From positions 124,001 through 188,000 of the forward strand of contig MU859077.1 in NCBI GenBank assembly GCA_033297205.1: a stretch of 64,000 nucleotides of DNA. The letters are read 5' to 3'. The position numbers were made by a program, and so were the translations under genes. This document shows, one piece after another, positions 23,892 through 36,970 of this stretch. The notes beneath the pieces are model-generated. The model worked only from the letters and a program-made list of their open reading frames with translations. It did not search any database and was not told the DNA's origin. How positions within the stretch are numbered: position 1 is the stretch's first letter; each line of letters begins with the position of its first letter. This DNA is from Pseudoneurospora amorphoporcata (lineage: Eukaryota; Ascomycota; Sordariomycetes; Sordariales; Sordariaceae).

Positions 23892-25805
23892 CTATGCCTC
23901 CTCCTCATCCTCACTATCCTCGCCCTTGGCCCCCGCTCGCCTAGCAACCTTGGGCACCTCAAAGATGGTAGCCCCGTTCCTTCCATCCTTCATGACCTTC
24001 CACCTGCCCAGCCTCATCTCCTTGCCCGTGGCCACCACGATACAGATGCCGTCACGTCCACGGTCGCCGCGCTCGAAGATGGCAATGTCGTTGATGATAC
24101 CCCTAATCAGCCCGCTCTCTTGCTTCTTCTTCTTGTTGTCTTGCGATCCGTCGACTGACGCCTCGTCGTCCGCTTGCCCCTCCTCTCCACTGCTTGCCGT
24201 TGCACCAGACTCGTTCTCCTCCTTCTTCTTCTCTTCCTTCGCCTTCTGCTTCACCTCCTCCTTCTGCTTCTGCGCCTCGGCCTGATCGAGCTGCTGCAGC
24301 GCCGTGCTGGATCCCAACACGCCGACGGGGAGGATCTTCTTCTTGTCCTCGCTCAGGCGCCACACGCGCACGAAGCCGTCCCAGGACCCGGACAGGATGA
24401 CGTCCGAGTAGGGGATGGTGCGGAGGGCGGTGATGGCGCGCGGCTGCGGGGTGGGCACGACGCTCTCGTCCGCGTTCGCGTCGGCGGAGACCTCGCTTGG
24501 CTTGAGCGGCGGGTCGATGCCGTGCGCGCACGGCTGCGTGAACAGCGCCTTCTTGCGGGAAGTGCCCCACAGCGCGAGGGTGCCCGCAGAGTCGCCCGTC
24601 ACGAAAAGCTCGTCGTCGATCATGGCCACCTGGTCCATGGTGCCGTCGTGGTCCACCTGCTGGTCCCGGTTCTTGTACGACTTCTTCTCCGACACGCCGC
24701 CGCGGAAGACCAGCTGCGACTCCTCGGGTACCTTCCAGTAGCGGGCGGTCCGGTCGCGCGCGCCGACGGACACGCAGCGCTCGCCGGCCAGGGCGTCAAT
24801 GTCGGGGATCTCGTCCTGGTGGCCAAAGAGGGTCTCGACGTAGGCGAGCTCGTCGAGCGACCAGACTTTTACTGTGCGGTCCTTGGAGGCGGAGAATATT
24901 TGGTTGGTGCCGCGGCGGAAGGCGAGCGAGGTGACGGCGTCGCGGTGCTGGGTGAAGGCCCGGATGGGCTTGAGGGTCTCGGCGTCGTGAACAACCATTC
25001 GCTTGTCGGCGCCGCCGGTGACGACGAACTTGCCGTCGGAGGAGGCCTTGACCGTCAGGATGGCCGCGTTGGTGTGGCCCTGGTATGTCTTGTCCTTTGC
25101 CTTGGTCGGATTCGCCCTGTTGAAGCACACTCTCTCGGGTTTCTTCTTGGGCGGCGCAGGCGGCTTCTTTGGCTTCTTCTTGGTCGTCTGTGGCCACTGA
25201 TTCTTGGGTAGGTCTTGTAGCTTCCACTTGGTGAGGTAGCCGTCTTTTGTGGTGGTGTAGGCGTACGGCGCGCAGACCGAGACTGATGTTACCGTTCCCG
25301 AATTCCACCTAAACTGTGTGTGTGCAGCCCCGTCAAAGTCGAGCTTGGAGGCCAACTGGCGGTAAACCTTGCCCTTGGCCTCGGCCACATCCTCCTGAAG
25401 ACGTTCGGCCAGCAGATCACGGTCAATCTGCTCGGCGTCGAAGGCATACTCGTCCTCCTCCAGTTCCACCTCTTGTCGTGCCTTGTCCAAGTATCGCTGT
25501 GCCAACCTTAACCGCTTCTCAGCCGCCGTCTCTCCTTCGTGGTCCGACTCCTCCTCTCCTTCCGATCCATCCTCTCTCTCGATGTGGTGGTCGCCATCGT
25601 CGCTGTCAATGTCGCTGCCGGATATCGACTCGTCGCGCTCAACGGCTTTCTTAGGGACGGCAGGGCGTGATTTAGCGACAGGGGCCTTGGCCGAGGACGG
25701 TTTGGCAGTCGATTTGCCGGTCGCAACTCGCTTATGGGGGGCTTCGTTGGCAGAGGCACGCTTCCTCTTCTTTTCCCCAGCGGGTGCTGTGAAGAAAGAC
25801 GACAT
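23892..25805 (-). CDS. rrp9: U3 snoRNP component Rrp9 (U3-55K), WD40 protein
   Basis: Single exon, 637 residues, starting at the ATG at 25805 (MSSFFTAP); an upstream in-frame ATG at 25910 would add 35 residues with no conserved look. Residues 1-130 are a basic then acidic disordered tail with likely nuclear localisation signals (EKKRKRAS). A helical part follows (AAEKRLRLAQRYLDKARQEV, DRDLLAERLQEDVAEAKGK), characteristic of Rrp9, then WD repeats from about residue 205, for example TNAAILTVKASSDGKFVVTG and QIFSASKDRTVKVWSLDE. Rrp9 binds the box B/C motif of U3 snoRNA in the nucleolar small-subunit processome that cleaves pre-rRNA. An Ala/Lys/Glu-rich insert lies between late WD blades. GC content and codon bias are high; long antisense open frames here are artefacts. 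Confidence 0.9.
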   Translation of the reverse strand: MSSFFTAPAGEKKRKRASANEAPHKRVATGKSTAKPSSAKAPVAKSRPAVPKKAVERDESISGSDIDSDDGDHHIEREDGSEGEEESDHEGETAAEKRLRLAQRYLDKARQEVELEEDEYAFDAEQIDRDLLAERLQEDVAEAKGKVYRQLASKLDFDGAAHTQFRWNSGTVTSVSVCAPYAYTTTKDGYLTKWKLQDLPKNQWPQTTKKKPKKPPAPPKKKPERVCFNRANPTKAKDKTYQGHTNAAILTVKASSDGKFVVTGGADKRMVVHDAETLKPIRAFTQHRDAVTSLAFRRGTNQIFSASKDRTVKVWSLDELAYVETLFGHQDEIPDIDALAGERCVSVGARDRTARYWKVPEESQLVFRGGVSEKKSYKNRDQQVDHDGTMDQVAMIDDELFVTGDSAGTLALWGTSRKKALFTQPCAHGIDPPLKPSEVSADANADESVVPTPQPRAITALRTIPYSDVILSGSWDGFVRVWRLSEDKKKILPVGVLGSSTALQQLDQAEAQKQKEEVKQKAKEEKKKEENESGATASSGEEGQADDEASVDGSQDNKKKKQESGLIRGIINDIAIFERGDRGRDGICIVVATGKEMRLGRWKVMKDGRNGATIFEVPKVARRAGAKGEDSEDEEEA

Positions 25806-26551
25806 GGTATTTGGCAATTGCGGCCCGGGCAGTCGGTGCAAATGCACTGGAGTCGTCTGGTGATAGGGAATGAACACTGGAATGTGAATCGGGGTCGCGT
25901 TTGGCTTCACTTCAACGCTGCTGCATGGCTATCAAAGTTGAAATTTTTGGTATGGCCGTTCGCGCCTAGACACACTTCGAAGGAAAAAAAAAAAGTTGCC
26001 CACCCTGCAAGCTTTCTCTCGGTGGAGTAGCACGCCGATTCGTTAAGGTCTCCTCCACTGGCTTGGCACAACCGAACAAGTCGGAGAAGGGAATCCCCGT
26101 GCCGTGTACTTTTACCTTATCGTACCGCTAACAAATACGTTAGCCCTGTAACTCCCAGTCAGGCTAACCACTTGTTAGTGGTCGGCGGTCGAATGGGCTG
26201 ATGGGGTGGGTAGGCTTTGCTGCCCACTGTCTCCAAATGTCCATCCCAGATTCAGTTTCATGACGGAGTGGGGCTGTCCCTCGCTGTCTGTTTGCCTGCC
26301 GTGCCTGCCCGCCCACTGATTGCAGCTTTCAGCCCTTCTGGGAAGATGGCGGCCACCTGAACGGCCTGGCCCGTGCTTCCATGTCAGCTTCTGTTGCAGG
26401 CTGAAGCTCCAGTGCGCGTTCCCCGTCGCCGTCAGTCCAAGCTCCAACTGCCAGTGTCCCGCCATAGGTAACGACGAGAACCGTGCAAGCCAGCGCAAGC
26501 TTGCCAAAACCACAGCATATACATCCATCACTCACAAAACAATCAGCCAAA
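25806..26551. promoter_or_regulatory. Divergent promoter region, RRP9 / PRE1
   Basis: About 750 bp between divergent genes for ribosome assembly and proteasome function. Poly-A stretch of 12 at about 25984-25995. No operator recognised. Confidence 0.5.
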
Positions 26552-27378
26552 ATGTACGTCGCATCGGTCGCTATTGGGGAGGTTATATCCAAGCTGACCA
26601 GCATGTAGGGAGGTTTTACTAGGCATCACGGGCAAGGACTTTACCATCATTGCGGCGTCCAAGGCTGCTATGCGGGGAGCGACCATCTTGAAGGCATCCG
26701 ACGACAAGACAAGGTCGCTGAACAAGCACACATTGATGGCATTCTCCGGTGAAGCTGGTGACACAGGTATGGCCACAATACTGTGATGGTGGCGCATTTG
26801 AACCAAACCTAGTTAACCATCTCTTTTTCCCATCAACAGTACAGTTCGCCGAGTACATCCAAGCCAACGCCCAGCTCTACTCCATGCGCAACGAGACCGA
26901 CCTTTCCCCTTCTGCCCTTGCCCACTTCGTCCGCGGTGAGCTTGCGACCAGCTTGCGCTCTCGGAAACCATACAACGTGAACCTTCTTCTCGGAGGTGTC
27001 GACCCTATCACCCACAAGCCCAGCCTTTACTGGCTCGACTACTTGGCGTCGTTGGCCGAAGTCCCTTATGCCGCCCATGGCTACGCACAGTATGTTTTTT
27101 TCATCCGATATCTATAGCCCGTCTTTTGTTGTGAGAGAGTCATGCATGGAAATACTGACCGGTTCTTCTCTATCAGATATTACTGCCTCTCGATCCTCGA
27201 CAAGCATCATCACCCAGACATCACCCTCCACCAGGGCATCAAGCTTCTCAACATGTGTACCGACGAGCTCAAGAGGAGGTTACCCATAGACTTCAAGGGC
27301 ATGACGGTCAAGGCGGTAACGAAGGACGGCATCATCGATATTGAGTTCGACGACGACAAGGTGGTTAAGATGGCTTAA
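26552..27378 (+). CDS. pre1: 20S proteasome beta-4 subunit (Pre1/PSMB2)
   Basis: Four exons: 26552..26553, 26609..26766, 26840..27089 and 27177..27378, giving 203 residues (yeast Pre1 is 198). The mature start [12 protein letters not shown] only forms if the intron 26554..26608 (GTACGT ... CTGAC ... TAG) is removed, joining AT to G; no other in-frame ATG is available near the conserved N-terminus. Family features: [43 protein letters not shown] and the [10 protein letters not shown] strand. Beta-4 lacks the N-terminal catalytic threonine and is structural, in the two inner rings of the 20S core. Remaining junctions (GDT-VQF, YAQ-YYC) keep phase and restore conserved sequence. Confidence 0.92.
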
Positions 27379-30298
27379 TGTGGGGATGGTCGCTTGCTTG
27401 CGGCTTGGGGAGCCTTTGCGGGGGAGGACGACTCTGTATAATAATACCCATACGACGGAAATGCATGAGTCCAGGTCGGCTATTCTAACGGGAGGCGCCT
27501 GGCAAATTTGATGATCACAAAAGTGAGAGATGGAGGAACAAGACCGTCATGTTAGAGGTGTGAAGTCCGAGGGTCAAGTCTCTGCGGCTCCCGGTGTCAG
27601 GGCGTCGTGTGGAGTGCACCTGGGCGGATCATACACCTTGTCACACCATTGCGATATGTCAGGGTTATTTCTTTAGTTCTTTTTTCTCCGAGTCTTCAAA
27701 CCGGGTAGGTATCGTTGCCGCAGTTGAGGATCAGTGAAGCTGTCTGATGTGTTCTGGTAATCATGAAAGGGTTATATATCATGAAGTTCAGGCTGGAAAT
27801 GGATTTGCTGGGGACAGGGGTTCGACAAGCAATATGAATTTGTCCTGTGTACCTTTCTGAAACCGACAAGCTGTAACCAAGTCATGACTATCGATTAAAC
27901 CATAAAACATCCATAAACAGTATTTAACATTGTCAGAGAACTGTCAAACAGCCAGCTCGAGCCCACAAAGGGTCAGTTCCTGTTCATATGTTGAGTCAGC
28001 ATAAGCTAAAGCACAGGCAGAGAACAAGCCGCAAGGGACTTGCAGGATTGTGCTGAAGTGCATGCAGTACGAGCAATGTATGGATCGTTGGCTGAGAGAT
28101 GAGGCCATTGATAGTTAACAGTCAGGGCGGTGAGCGCTATCAAGCCGAACGAGCGTGATGGTGAGTCCAAGGTTGGTGGTACATTGGACGACGTTGGGGG
28201 GGGGTTTGGTTTTGGGAGCCTTTCTGCAAAACTTCCTGGATAGGTACACAGCCAGTACCTATCTATCTCTGCGTTAGCAGGTATCAATACATGAGGTTTC
28301 AACAACCCAAAGAGCATCAGCGGCTCAACATGTATATCGGTATTTGCAACTGTCATCTGAGAGTTTGTTCTAACATCTGCTGCTAATGTCGGATAGAAGA
28401 CTGAAGGAGTGCAGGCACAGAAGGAGCCGGATGTTCATAAGACCGGCGACTCCGGTTGAACGCGGAGGCAAGAGGACAGACCGCCCCTTGACCTCTAGGA
28501 CGAAGGAAGTGCAGTTCGATTTTTGCCTGCCAAAGGTCAAAGCCAATGGCTTTCCATGTTCTTGCTGAGTGGTGACAACTGAGGCTGCCCTTCTCTTGTG
28601 CCTCCCACTCAGCATGTTGATTGAGGTTTGGGGGCTTGCATGGCATCCATCACCAGTTGGCCAGCCAAAAATGGATGGGTTTGTGCGTAGCAGGTAGCAA
28701 AAAAATCGAAAACAGAGGCAGAGAGGATGGCAATAAATGTTAATTTGTTGCCACCCGAAATGCCTAGCAAGGCCTAGCAAAGACGTGAAAGTTCCGCCTG
28801 ATGGCCCTGCTCCAACCCTTGCTGCCTTGCAATCGCCAATCGCCATGACCAACGTCGTCGAAAAGAATCGTGAAGGTACCGGTACAAGGACCCTTTTTTC
28901 TTTTTTGCCATCCAGATGATGACAGCCCTGGGATGGAGGAGACGGATGAACGTTCAGGCTCCCGGTCCCAGTTACTCACAAGAGCCCGGACTGCAGTAAC
29001 CTTTACCCAGGGCAGATGACAATGCCCGTCCTTGGGGGCTCACCTGGCATCTTTAGACACTTCCCCACGTAGGAAGGTGGGATTCTGGGTGGTTGACAGC
29101 CCGTCAGCTTCCACTTAGTGGGAAAGTGGTGGCCGCCGTGTTGCGCTGGCAAAAAGCTGGGCAGAGCCGGGCAACTTGGCAAACGAACGCTGGATCAGAC
29201 AAAAAGAAAGGAAAGACAGGTGAGCAAAGGAGAAGAGCGGATGAAAGAAAGGGAACGGGTTGTGTGTGGGTTTTAAAAAAGACAAGCTGAAAATTTGTCT
29301 TGGTGCCTTCCATCTTGTCTGTCCTGTGTCCGGTTGAAGTTGGAAGTCGGAACCGCAACTGCACACTGCAGTGTCTTCGCTGCCTCCACATCAGCAGTAC
29401 ATTGCGCTCCCCTCGCTTCCGTCATCTTCCTAGAGGTGAAGGGGCGTGAGGGGTCCAAAGTTCCAAGTCCCGTCTCTCTTTGTAGCCAGTAAACGCTTGA
29501 AATGAACGACCACCGTGTCAGCAAATTCCGTAGAGTCCGATAACAATTGCGAAGAAACCCCTTCAAAGGCTGACAAAACACCCATCAATGAGCCGCGACG
29601 GTTTGCAGAACGAGAAAGCTGCAGGTAGAGCCCTCAGGTACCTCTACTTCCATGCTTCTGAGATGTGAGATAAGGCGGGCAAGGGTGTCGCAGCCAGAGA
29701 GGCGGCTTCGGCGAGCGGGCAAAGCCTTTGGACACCTCACAAGAGTGGACCCTTCCTACCACAGTGACCCGGGGGTGGGCAGGCCACCTTCCATCTAACC
29801 AGTTAGAACTGCAGGCAGTGAGCAGCCCATTATATGGCAGTGGAGTCGCAGGTCCTGAAAACACGGGGATTTTTCAAGGTCGCTCCCGTTTAAAAAAAAC
29901 TTCTTTTCCCTTTTCTCTTTCACCACACCCAACAGGATTTCTTAATCCATCCCCCTTCCGTATCCGACTCACATTTCCCTTACCACTTTTGTCGTTCCTT
30001 TTTCCTTTTGAAGATCTGTTTTTTTCTTCGAAAGGATTCTAAGGAGACATTCTCCCACACTTAATACTTGCGATACACGAGTAGAGAAAAGAGCGAGCAT
30101 TCAGTTTGTTCGGGTTTTGCCTTTTGTTCTCGTCGATTCATTCTCGTCGGTTCTCCTTTTGAACATCCGTTCTTTTCGGGAGCCTTTCGAAAAAGCAACA
30201 GCTTCGTCAACTCGACTTCATTCCAGCAGTCTCACGATAAACCAACTCTCATTCCTTCACCGCGATTTTATCCGAGAAGCAAATCAACCAACGCAATC
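27379..30298. promoter_or_regulatory. Long intergenic region with DED1 promoter and leader
   Basis: 2.9 kb, the largest gap in the window. I see no conserved open frame, tRNA or 5S rRNA. Pyrimidine-rich tracts from about 29890 to 30240 (TTTTCCC-type) probably form the promoter and 5' leader of DED1. The rest may be regulatory or a non-coding transcript; nothing in the sequence decides this. Confidence 0.5.
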
Positions 30299-32444
<2,146 letters not shown>

Positions 32445-33936
32445 ACCTACATCTATCACCTTTCCTGCAGCCATACTATGCTGCGCACCTGGCCTACGAC
32501 GGCCTCATCGAACATCTTTCGAAGTTTCATTTTCGGTTTCTTATCATACATACTTTTTGCGGTTTCTGATTTTTCTTCGGCATTTCTTACCGCGGCGAGA
32601 CATGGCCTTTCCTCCCATATCGGGTTTGGGAGGAGCAGGCTTCTAAGGCTTACACTCGGGCTTTCACGATAGACATCTTCGCCTTGTTTTGTTCATTCCG
32701 AGAACTCCCGGCAACAACTTTGATACCCTTAGATCGCGAAAGCTTGGGCCTTCTACAAGAGAAGAGCTGCGAGATGGTGCGATTTTGCATCAATTGCAGC
32801 CCACGGTTGACACGATTTAGAACGAACTAGATCTCTGCGTCAGCCTTCACGATTTCATGTTTCTACTCTTGCCGTTCAGAGAGAGCCTTTTGCTTTCACC
32901 TAGATGAATGGGTCATGACGCGCCGCCAATTTTTTCATGTTTTCTCTTTTTCTCTGGACATTACGCATCATACATAGACAAAAGCGGATTACTCGGTTCC
33001 TCTGGTCGCGGTCGACCTACGACACCGCGTCTGGGCAGTCTCTCCCAAGGATTTCTTTTCTTCGACGGGGTTGCTTTTTCCAGAGAGACCCTGTCTCATA
33101 GACCGGTAATTGTTTTTCGGCAGATGAGGAATATGAAAAGGATTGTGGGAGGGAAAAAAACGCGCGCGTTTACGACGGTTAGCAGGAGGCATGATACCCC
33201 TTTTTTTCGACATACGCATGGTCTTTTCTAATGAGACTAGGAAGAAGGGGAAAAGTGCGTCCTTCTTGGGTTCTTATTTGGGATTGAACGGACACGGGGC
33301 AAAAGCCAAGAAGGGCGTCTGCGAGGGGGCTAATCAAAAAGGAGAGCGTTAAAACTGGCTGAGGCTTGGGAAGGGGAGGTGTTCTTTTGCACAAGATTTG
33401 TTTTTCCCCTCGACATGGTTTGGGATTTTGGCTTGGTTTATTACGGTTGAACCAAGATCGAAGCCCGGGCCTTTGGGAAAAGTTCCCCGGACATGGCGGC
33501 TGCTTGTTTTTGTCTCCTTGGCATCCGTGGCGCGCGAGACGGAATTGTCTGAACTGAGGAATCCAATCAAAAACATTCCAACCTTGTTATAATCTTGATG
33601 TCTTTTGTGCTTGGGTGACAGTGAAGTGATTGTGTGTGCTATTCTAGCTATGCTCTCGTGACAGGTGAAGTGATATTCAGTAACGTGCTGAAACGCGGCA
33701 GGTCGTCTCGGTGATCGAATGTCATCAGAAGTTGGCATAATCAACAAGGTGTGCTCAATGTGGTGAGAATTCCACGGTGCGAAATCTTGAACTGTAACAA
33801 GTAGGTTTCTAAGTATTCAAACACATGTGGTGATGGTGTTGCCCGGTGTGATGAATCCTCAACCAGGTCTATGTGTTCCCTTGATCTCAATCCAAACCCT
33901 TGCCTGTCGTGATACATCATCAAGAACCTGACTTGA
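32445..33936. other. Convergent intergenic region after DED1 and ORC2
   Basis: 1.5 kb with T-rich stretches in its first half, likely the DED1 3' untranslated region (TTTTTCATGTTTTC near 32931). No coding or RNA gene recognised. Confidence 0.55.
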
Positions 33937-35862
33937 CTACGACATCAACTCCTCCAAGATGGACTCAAGCTCCACTTTCCTAAAAGGTAAGCTCAAATAC
34001 TCCGTCCCTATCGAGTCTTTGTGGCTCGTAATGATTTGATGATCGTGGAATCTGTGGTGCGAATATGTTAGCTTTTGTGCCTCCACGCTTCAAAAGGGAA
34101 CAAATACATACTCCTTGAGCAGCGTCCTAAACGCCATCTCCGAACTGCAAATAAACTCCTCCACAGCCTTGTTATAAAGCATCCTATACTCTACTCCCGG
34201 ACTTTCTCCTCTCCCGCCCACAAACTCCCCACTGCCTCCTCCTTCCTCAAAAGCAACCAAAACCTCACCCACTATCAATCCAAACAACTTCCTCGCGTTC
34301 TCTGGTAAACTCCGCAACACAAACGCCACGCCCTCTTTGCCGCCTGCTCTCTTGCCCATCCTACCCAGTAACTCGTGGACCTCGGATACGACGTCCATCT
34401 CGTTTGACGCAGTTGCCCCTGACTCAACCGGTCCACCAAGTGGTGGTCCACCTCCGGAAAAGGGTGCAAAAGTGGTGCAATCGTGAAAAGCAAAGTTGAA
34501 AGAGGAGCGCAAGCTGGAGTCCCATAAGAGGGGAAAATCGGGGGTGTCGACTGTGCAAGCTAAGGAGATGGAGGGGTGCGAGGAGAGGTGGGCTAGTAAA
34601 GATTGGGTGGCGGGTTTGCGGAGGGTGGGGGAGAGGGGGGAGTCGAGGGAGGTGAAGAGGAGGGTTATTCTTGCTGCCGGCTTTGGGGCTGATGATGAGA
34701 GGAGGGAAAAGAGGTTTTGGATCATCGCCAGCGGATTACCCGAGGGCAGACGGAAGGTGGGGTCCACGGCCAGGGAGATGGTGGTGAGGATCTCGCGGAT
34801 GGTGAGGGTGCGGTGGTGCCCGTTTATTAGGATGATTTTATTGTTGTTTTGTCCTTCAGAAGAGGAGAGGTACTCGGCGAATTGGTGCAGCAGTCGACGC
34901 TTGGAGCCATACCCATAAAGGCAGACGCTGAAGCCTTGGGAGAGCTCAAAGGCCCATTGCGGGAAGGAGGCGGCGTGGTGAGACTGGAGGGCTTGGATCT
35001 GTTCTTCGTGGGGTTCTCTCTGGAGACCGGGCTCGCGGAGGAGGGAGAAGTATTCCTCGTGCGTGAGAAGGTCGAGCGAGGAGAGCGTGTTGTTGGACGT
35101 CTTGTTCGATCCCGGCTTGTTCTGGTAGAAGTATTGCTCGTGAGGGGGGAGGTCTCGTGGTGGTGTTGGTGACTTCTTTCGTCGTGTCGCTGAGCCGGGG
35201 GGTCTGCCTCCTCGTCCTCTCCCTCTCCCTGTTTTAGATGGAGTTGTTGCGGCTAAGTCGGCCTCTTCATCAGCGAGGCTTTCTTGTCGTTGTGTGTTTT
35301 CCTCGTCTTCTTCTTCTTGCTCGCTTGACTCGTAGATCTCTCGTGCGATTTGCTGCTCCTCATCCTCATCATCGCTCACGGCGCCCTCGAGCACACGGTC
35401 AATCAAGGCCCTGGCACTCTTCCGTCTAGCTGACCGGTCGGCGATTCCTCGCCTGCTGGGTGTGTCGACACCATTGAGTCCTCGGAGTTTGACTGGTGTG
35501 TCGTCGACTAGGTTCTTGCGTAGAGCGGATGGCGTGCTCGGCTTGCTCTTTGGTGTTCCTCCCGTTAAGGCCTTCGGTGGCCGCCCTAGCCTTTTCTTGC
35601 TGGGTGTCTGCTCGGTCGGGGACTCGGGCTCTTCTGGCACAGAGGCGAGGTCGCTGTGGAGAAAATCGACTTGTTTCCGCGGGGTAGCGTTCCGCTTCGA
35701 AAGTGTGCCTCCATCTTGTGACTGTCGCCGTTGACGCTTTGCCGAGGGAATCGCATCATCCTCGTCGGGAACTTCGTAGGGGTCGTCGGCAGGGAGTGGC
35801 CGCTTTCGAGAAGGGCGCTCGACTAGTTCGTGCTGATCTGTTGATTTCCGACGGGGAGGCAT
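33937..35862 (-). CDS. orc2: Origin recognition complex subunit 2
   Basis: Two exons on the minus strand, 35862..34112 and 34051..33937, 621 residues. The first 250 residues are a basic and acidic disordered tail with SP/TP sites and an AT-hook-like GRGRGRGGRPPGS. The AAA+-like core starts around LTHEEYFSLLREPG and contains the Orc2 hallmark GFSVCLYGYGSKRRLLHQFA and IILINGHH. The winged-helix C-terminus is completed by the last exon (MAFRTLLKE-FHDHQIITSHKD), which restores the conserved end of the family. Orc2 is part of the six-subunit complex that marks replication origins and loads MCM. It has no Walker motifs, as expected. Divergent from the phosphatase GEP4. Confidence 0.92.
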
Positions 35863-36186
35863 ATCTTCTGTGTTATCGGCTCTGGTGTGTGTTGTATGGC
35901 ATGCTTGTACCTCTTCCTCTGCAGTTCGAAATCTTGGGGAAACTTTGTCAAGTCAAGACGCGCTCGCTAACTTGAGACGCGTTAAGCTGTAAGCCCGGGA
36001 TGACGGGACGCTAGATCACGGGAGGTACCTGCTAGAGGTACCTAAGGTAGGATAAGTCCCAGTAGCAGCGACCCTAGCCGCTGTCAATAGCGGCAGGGTT
36101 ATAGGTGGGCGTCCCCTGTCTTTCTTGCAATCCCAACATCATATCACCTCCACCAAACAAACTCCAAGGGGAATATCGCAGCCAAC
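35863..36186. promoter_or_regulatory. Divergent promoter ORC2/GEP4 with a hairpin
   Basis: 324 bp shared promoter. It holds a near-perfect inverted repeat, arms 36071-36082 (accctagccgct) and 36089-36099, with a 6-nt loop and one unpaired base, and two GGTACC sites within 36027-36042 with inverted flanks. Their role is unknown. Confidence 0.5.
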
Positions 36187-36970
36187 ATGTCAAAGCTCAA
36201 TCTCAACTTGTCTGCCTCGTTGAACATTTTCAAGCTTATTGCTAAGCCTTCCTTATGTCTTCCCCACGCTACTGTCCTAACCTTCAATGACCTGCCCATT
36301 CCTCTTAACAAGGCCTTCTCCAGCAATGGCGAGAAGAAGGTTGACATAAAGGCCGTCGTGTTGGATAAGGATGACTGTTTTGCCATTCCTGATCACAATG
36401 AGATTTATGATGATTACAAGGTGTGATATTCCCTCTACCTAATTCCTCTCGGAAGCACATCAACTAACTCCGACAAGGAACGCATGGAGGCTCTAAAGGC
36501 AGCATACCCGGGACGCCGTCTTCTGATCGTCTCCAACACTGCTGGAGCTCAAAGCTGGGACAAGGACGGCAAGATGGCATCCGCTGTTGAGAAAGCGACT
36601 GGGATCACCGTCCTACCTCATAGGGTGAAGAAACCAGGCTGTGGGGACGAGATCATGTCCTACTTCCGTGCTCATCCCGAAACCGGCGTCACCAGTCCTC
36701 ACCAGATCGCCGTCGTAGGAGACCGTCTGGCCACCGACATGATGCTTGCCAACATGATGGGAAGCTATGGTATTTGGGTCAAGGACGGAGTTGTTCCCCA
36801 TGAGAAGAAGAGCATCGTGAGTGTTAGCCTGAAATCAAGCTGCGTGATAACTTGATGTGGAATGCTGACTGGATGGAACATGATAGTGGTCGAGAGTTGA
36901 GAGAAGTGTTGCGCCCTTCCTCGTGTCCCGTGGTTATACTGCTCCCGAGCCAGTGAGCCCTTTTGAGTAA
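36187..36970 (+). CDS. gep4: Mitochondrial phosphatidylglycerophosphatase Gep4
   Basis: Three exons, 36187..36420, 36478..36816 and 36887..36970, 218 residues. HAD-superfamily phosphatase: motif I is VVLDKDDCFA with the nucleophile Asp60 and acid/base Asp62, motif II LIVSNTAG, motif III lysine in HRVKKPGC, and motif IV VGDRLATDM. This pattern and length match Gep4 (PGP phosphatase), which dephosphorylates phosphatidylglycerophosphate to phosphatidylglycerol on the matrix side of the inner membrane, in cardiolipin synthesis. The N-terminus (LNLSASLNIFKLIAKPSLCLPH) can act as an amphipathic targeting segment. The short last exon supplies WSRVERSVAPFL. Another HAD IIIA phosphatase is unlikely given motif I. 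Confidence 0.9.

Noticed and set aside
24174..25211. 345-codon plus-strand open frame inside RRP9
   Set aside because: Leu/Arg/Gly-rich antisense shadow of a GC-rich WD40 gene.
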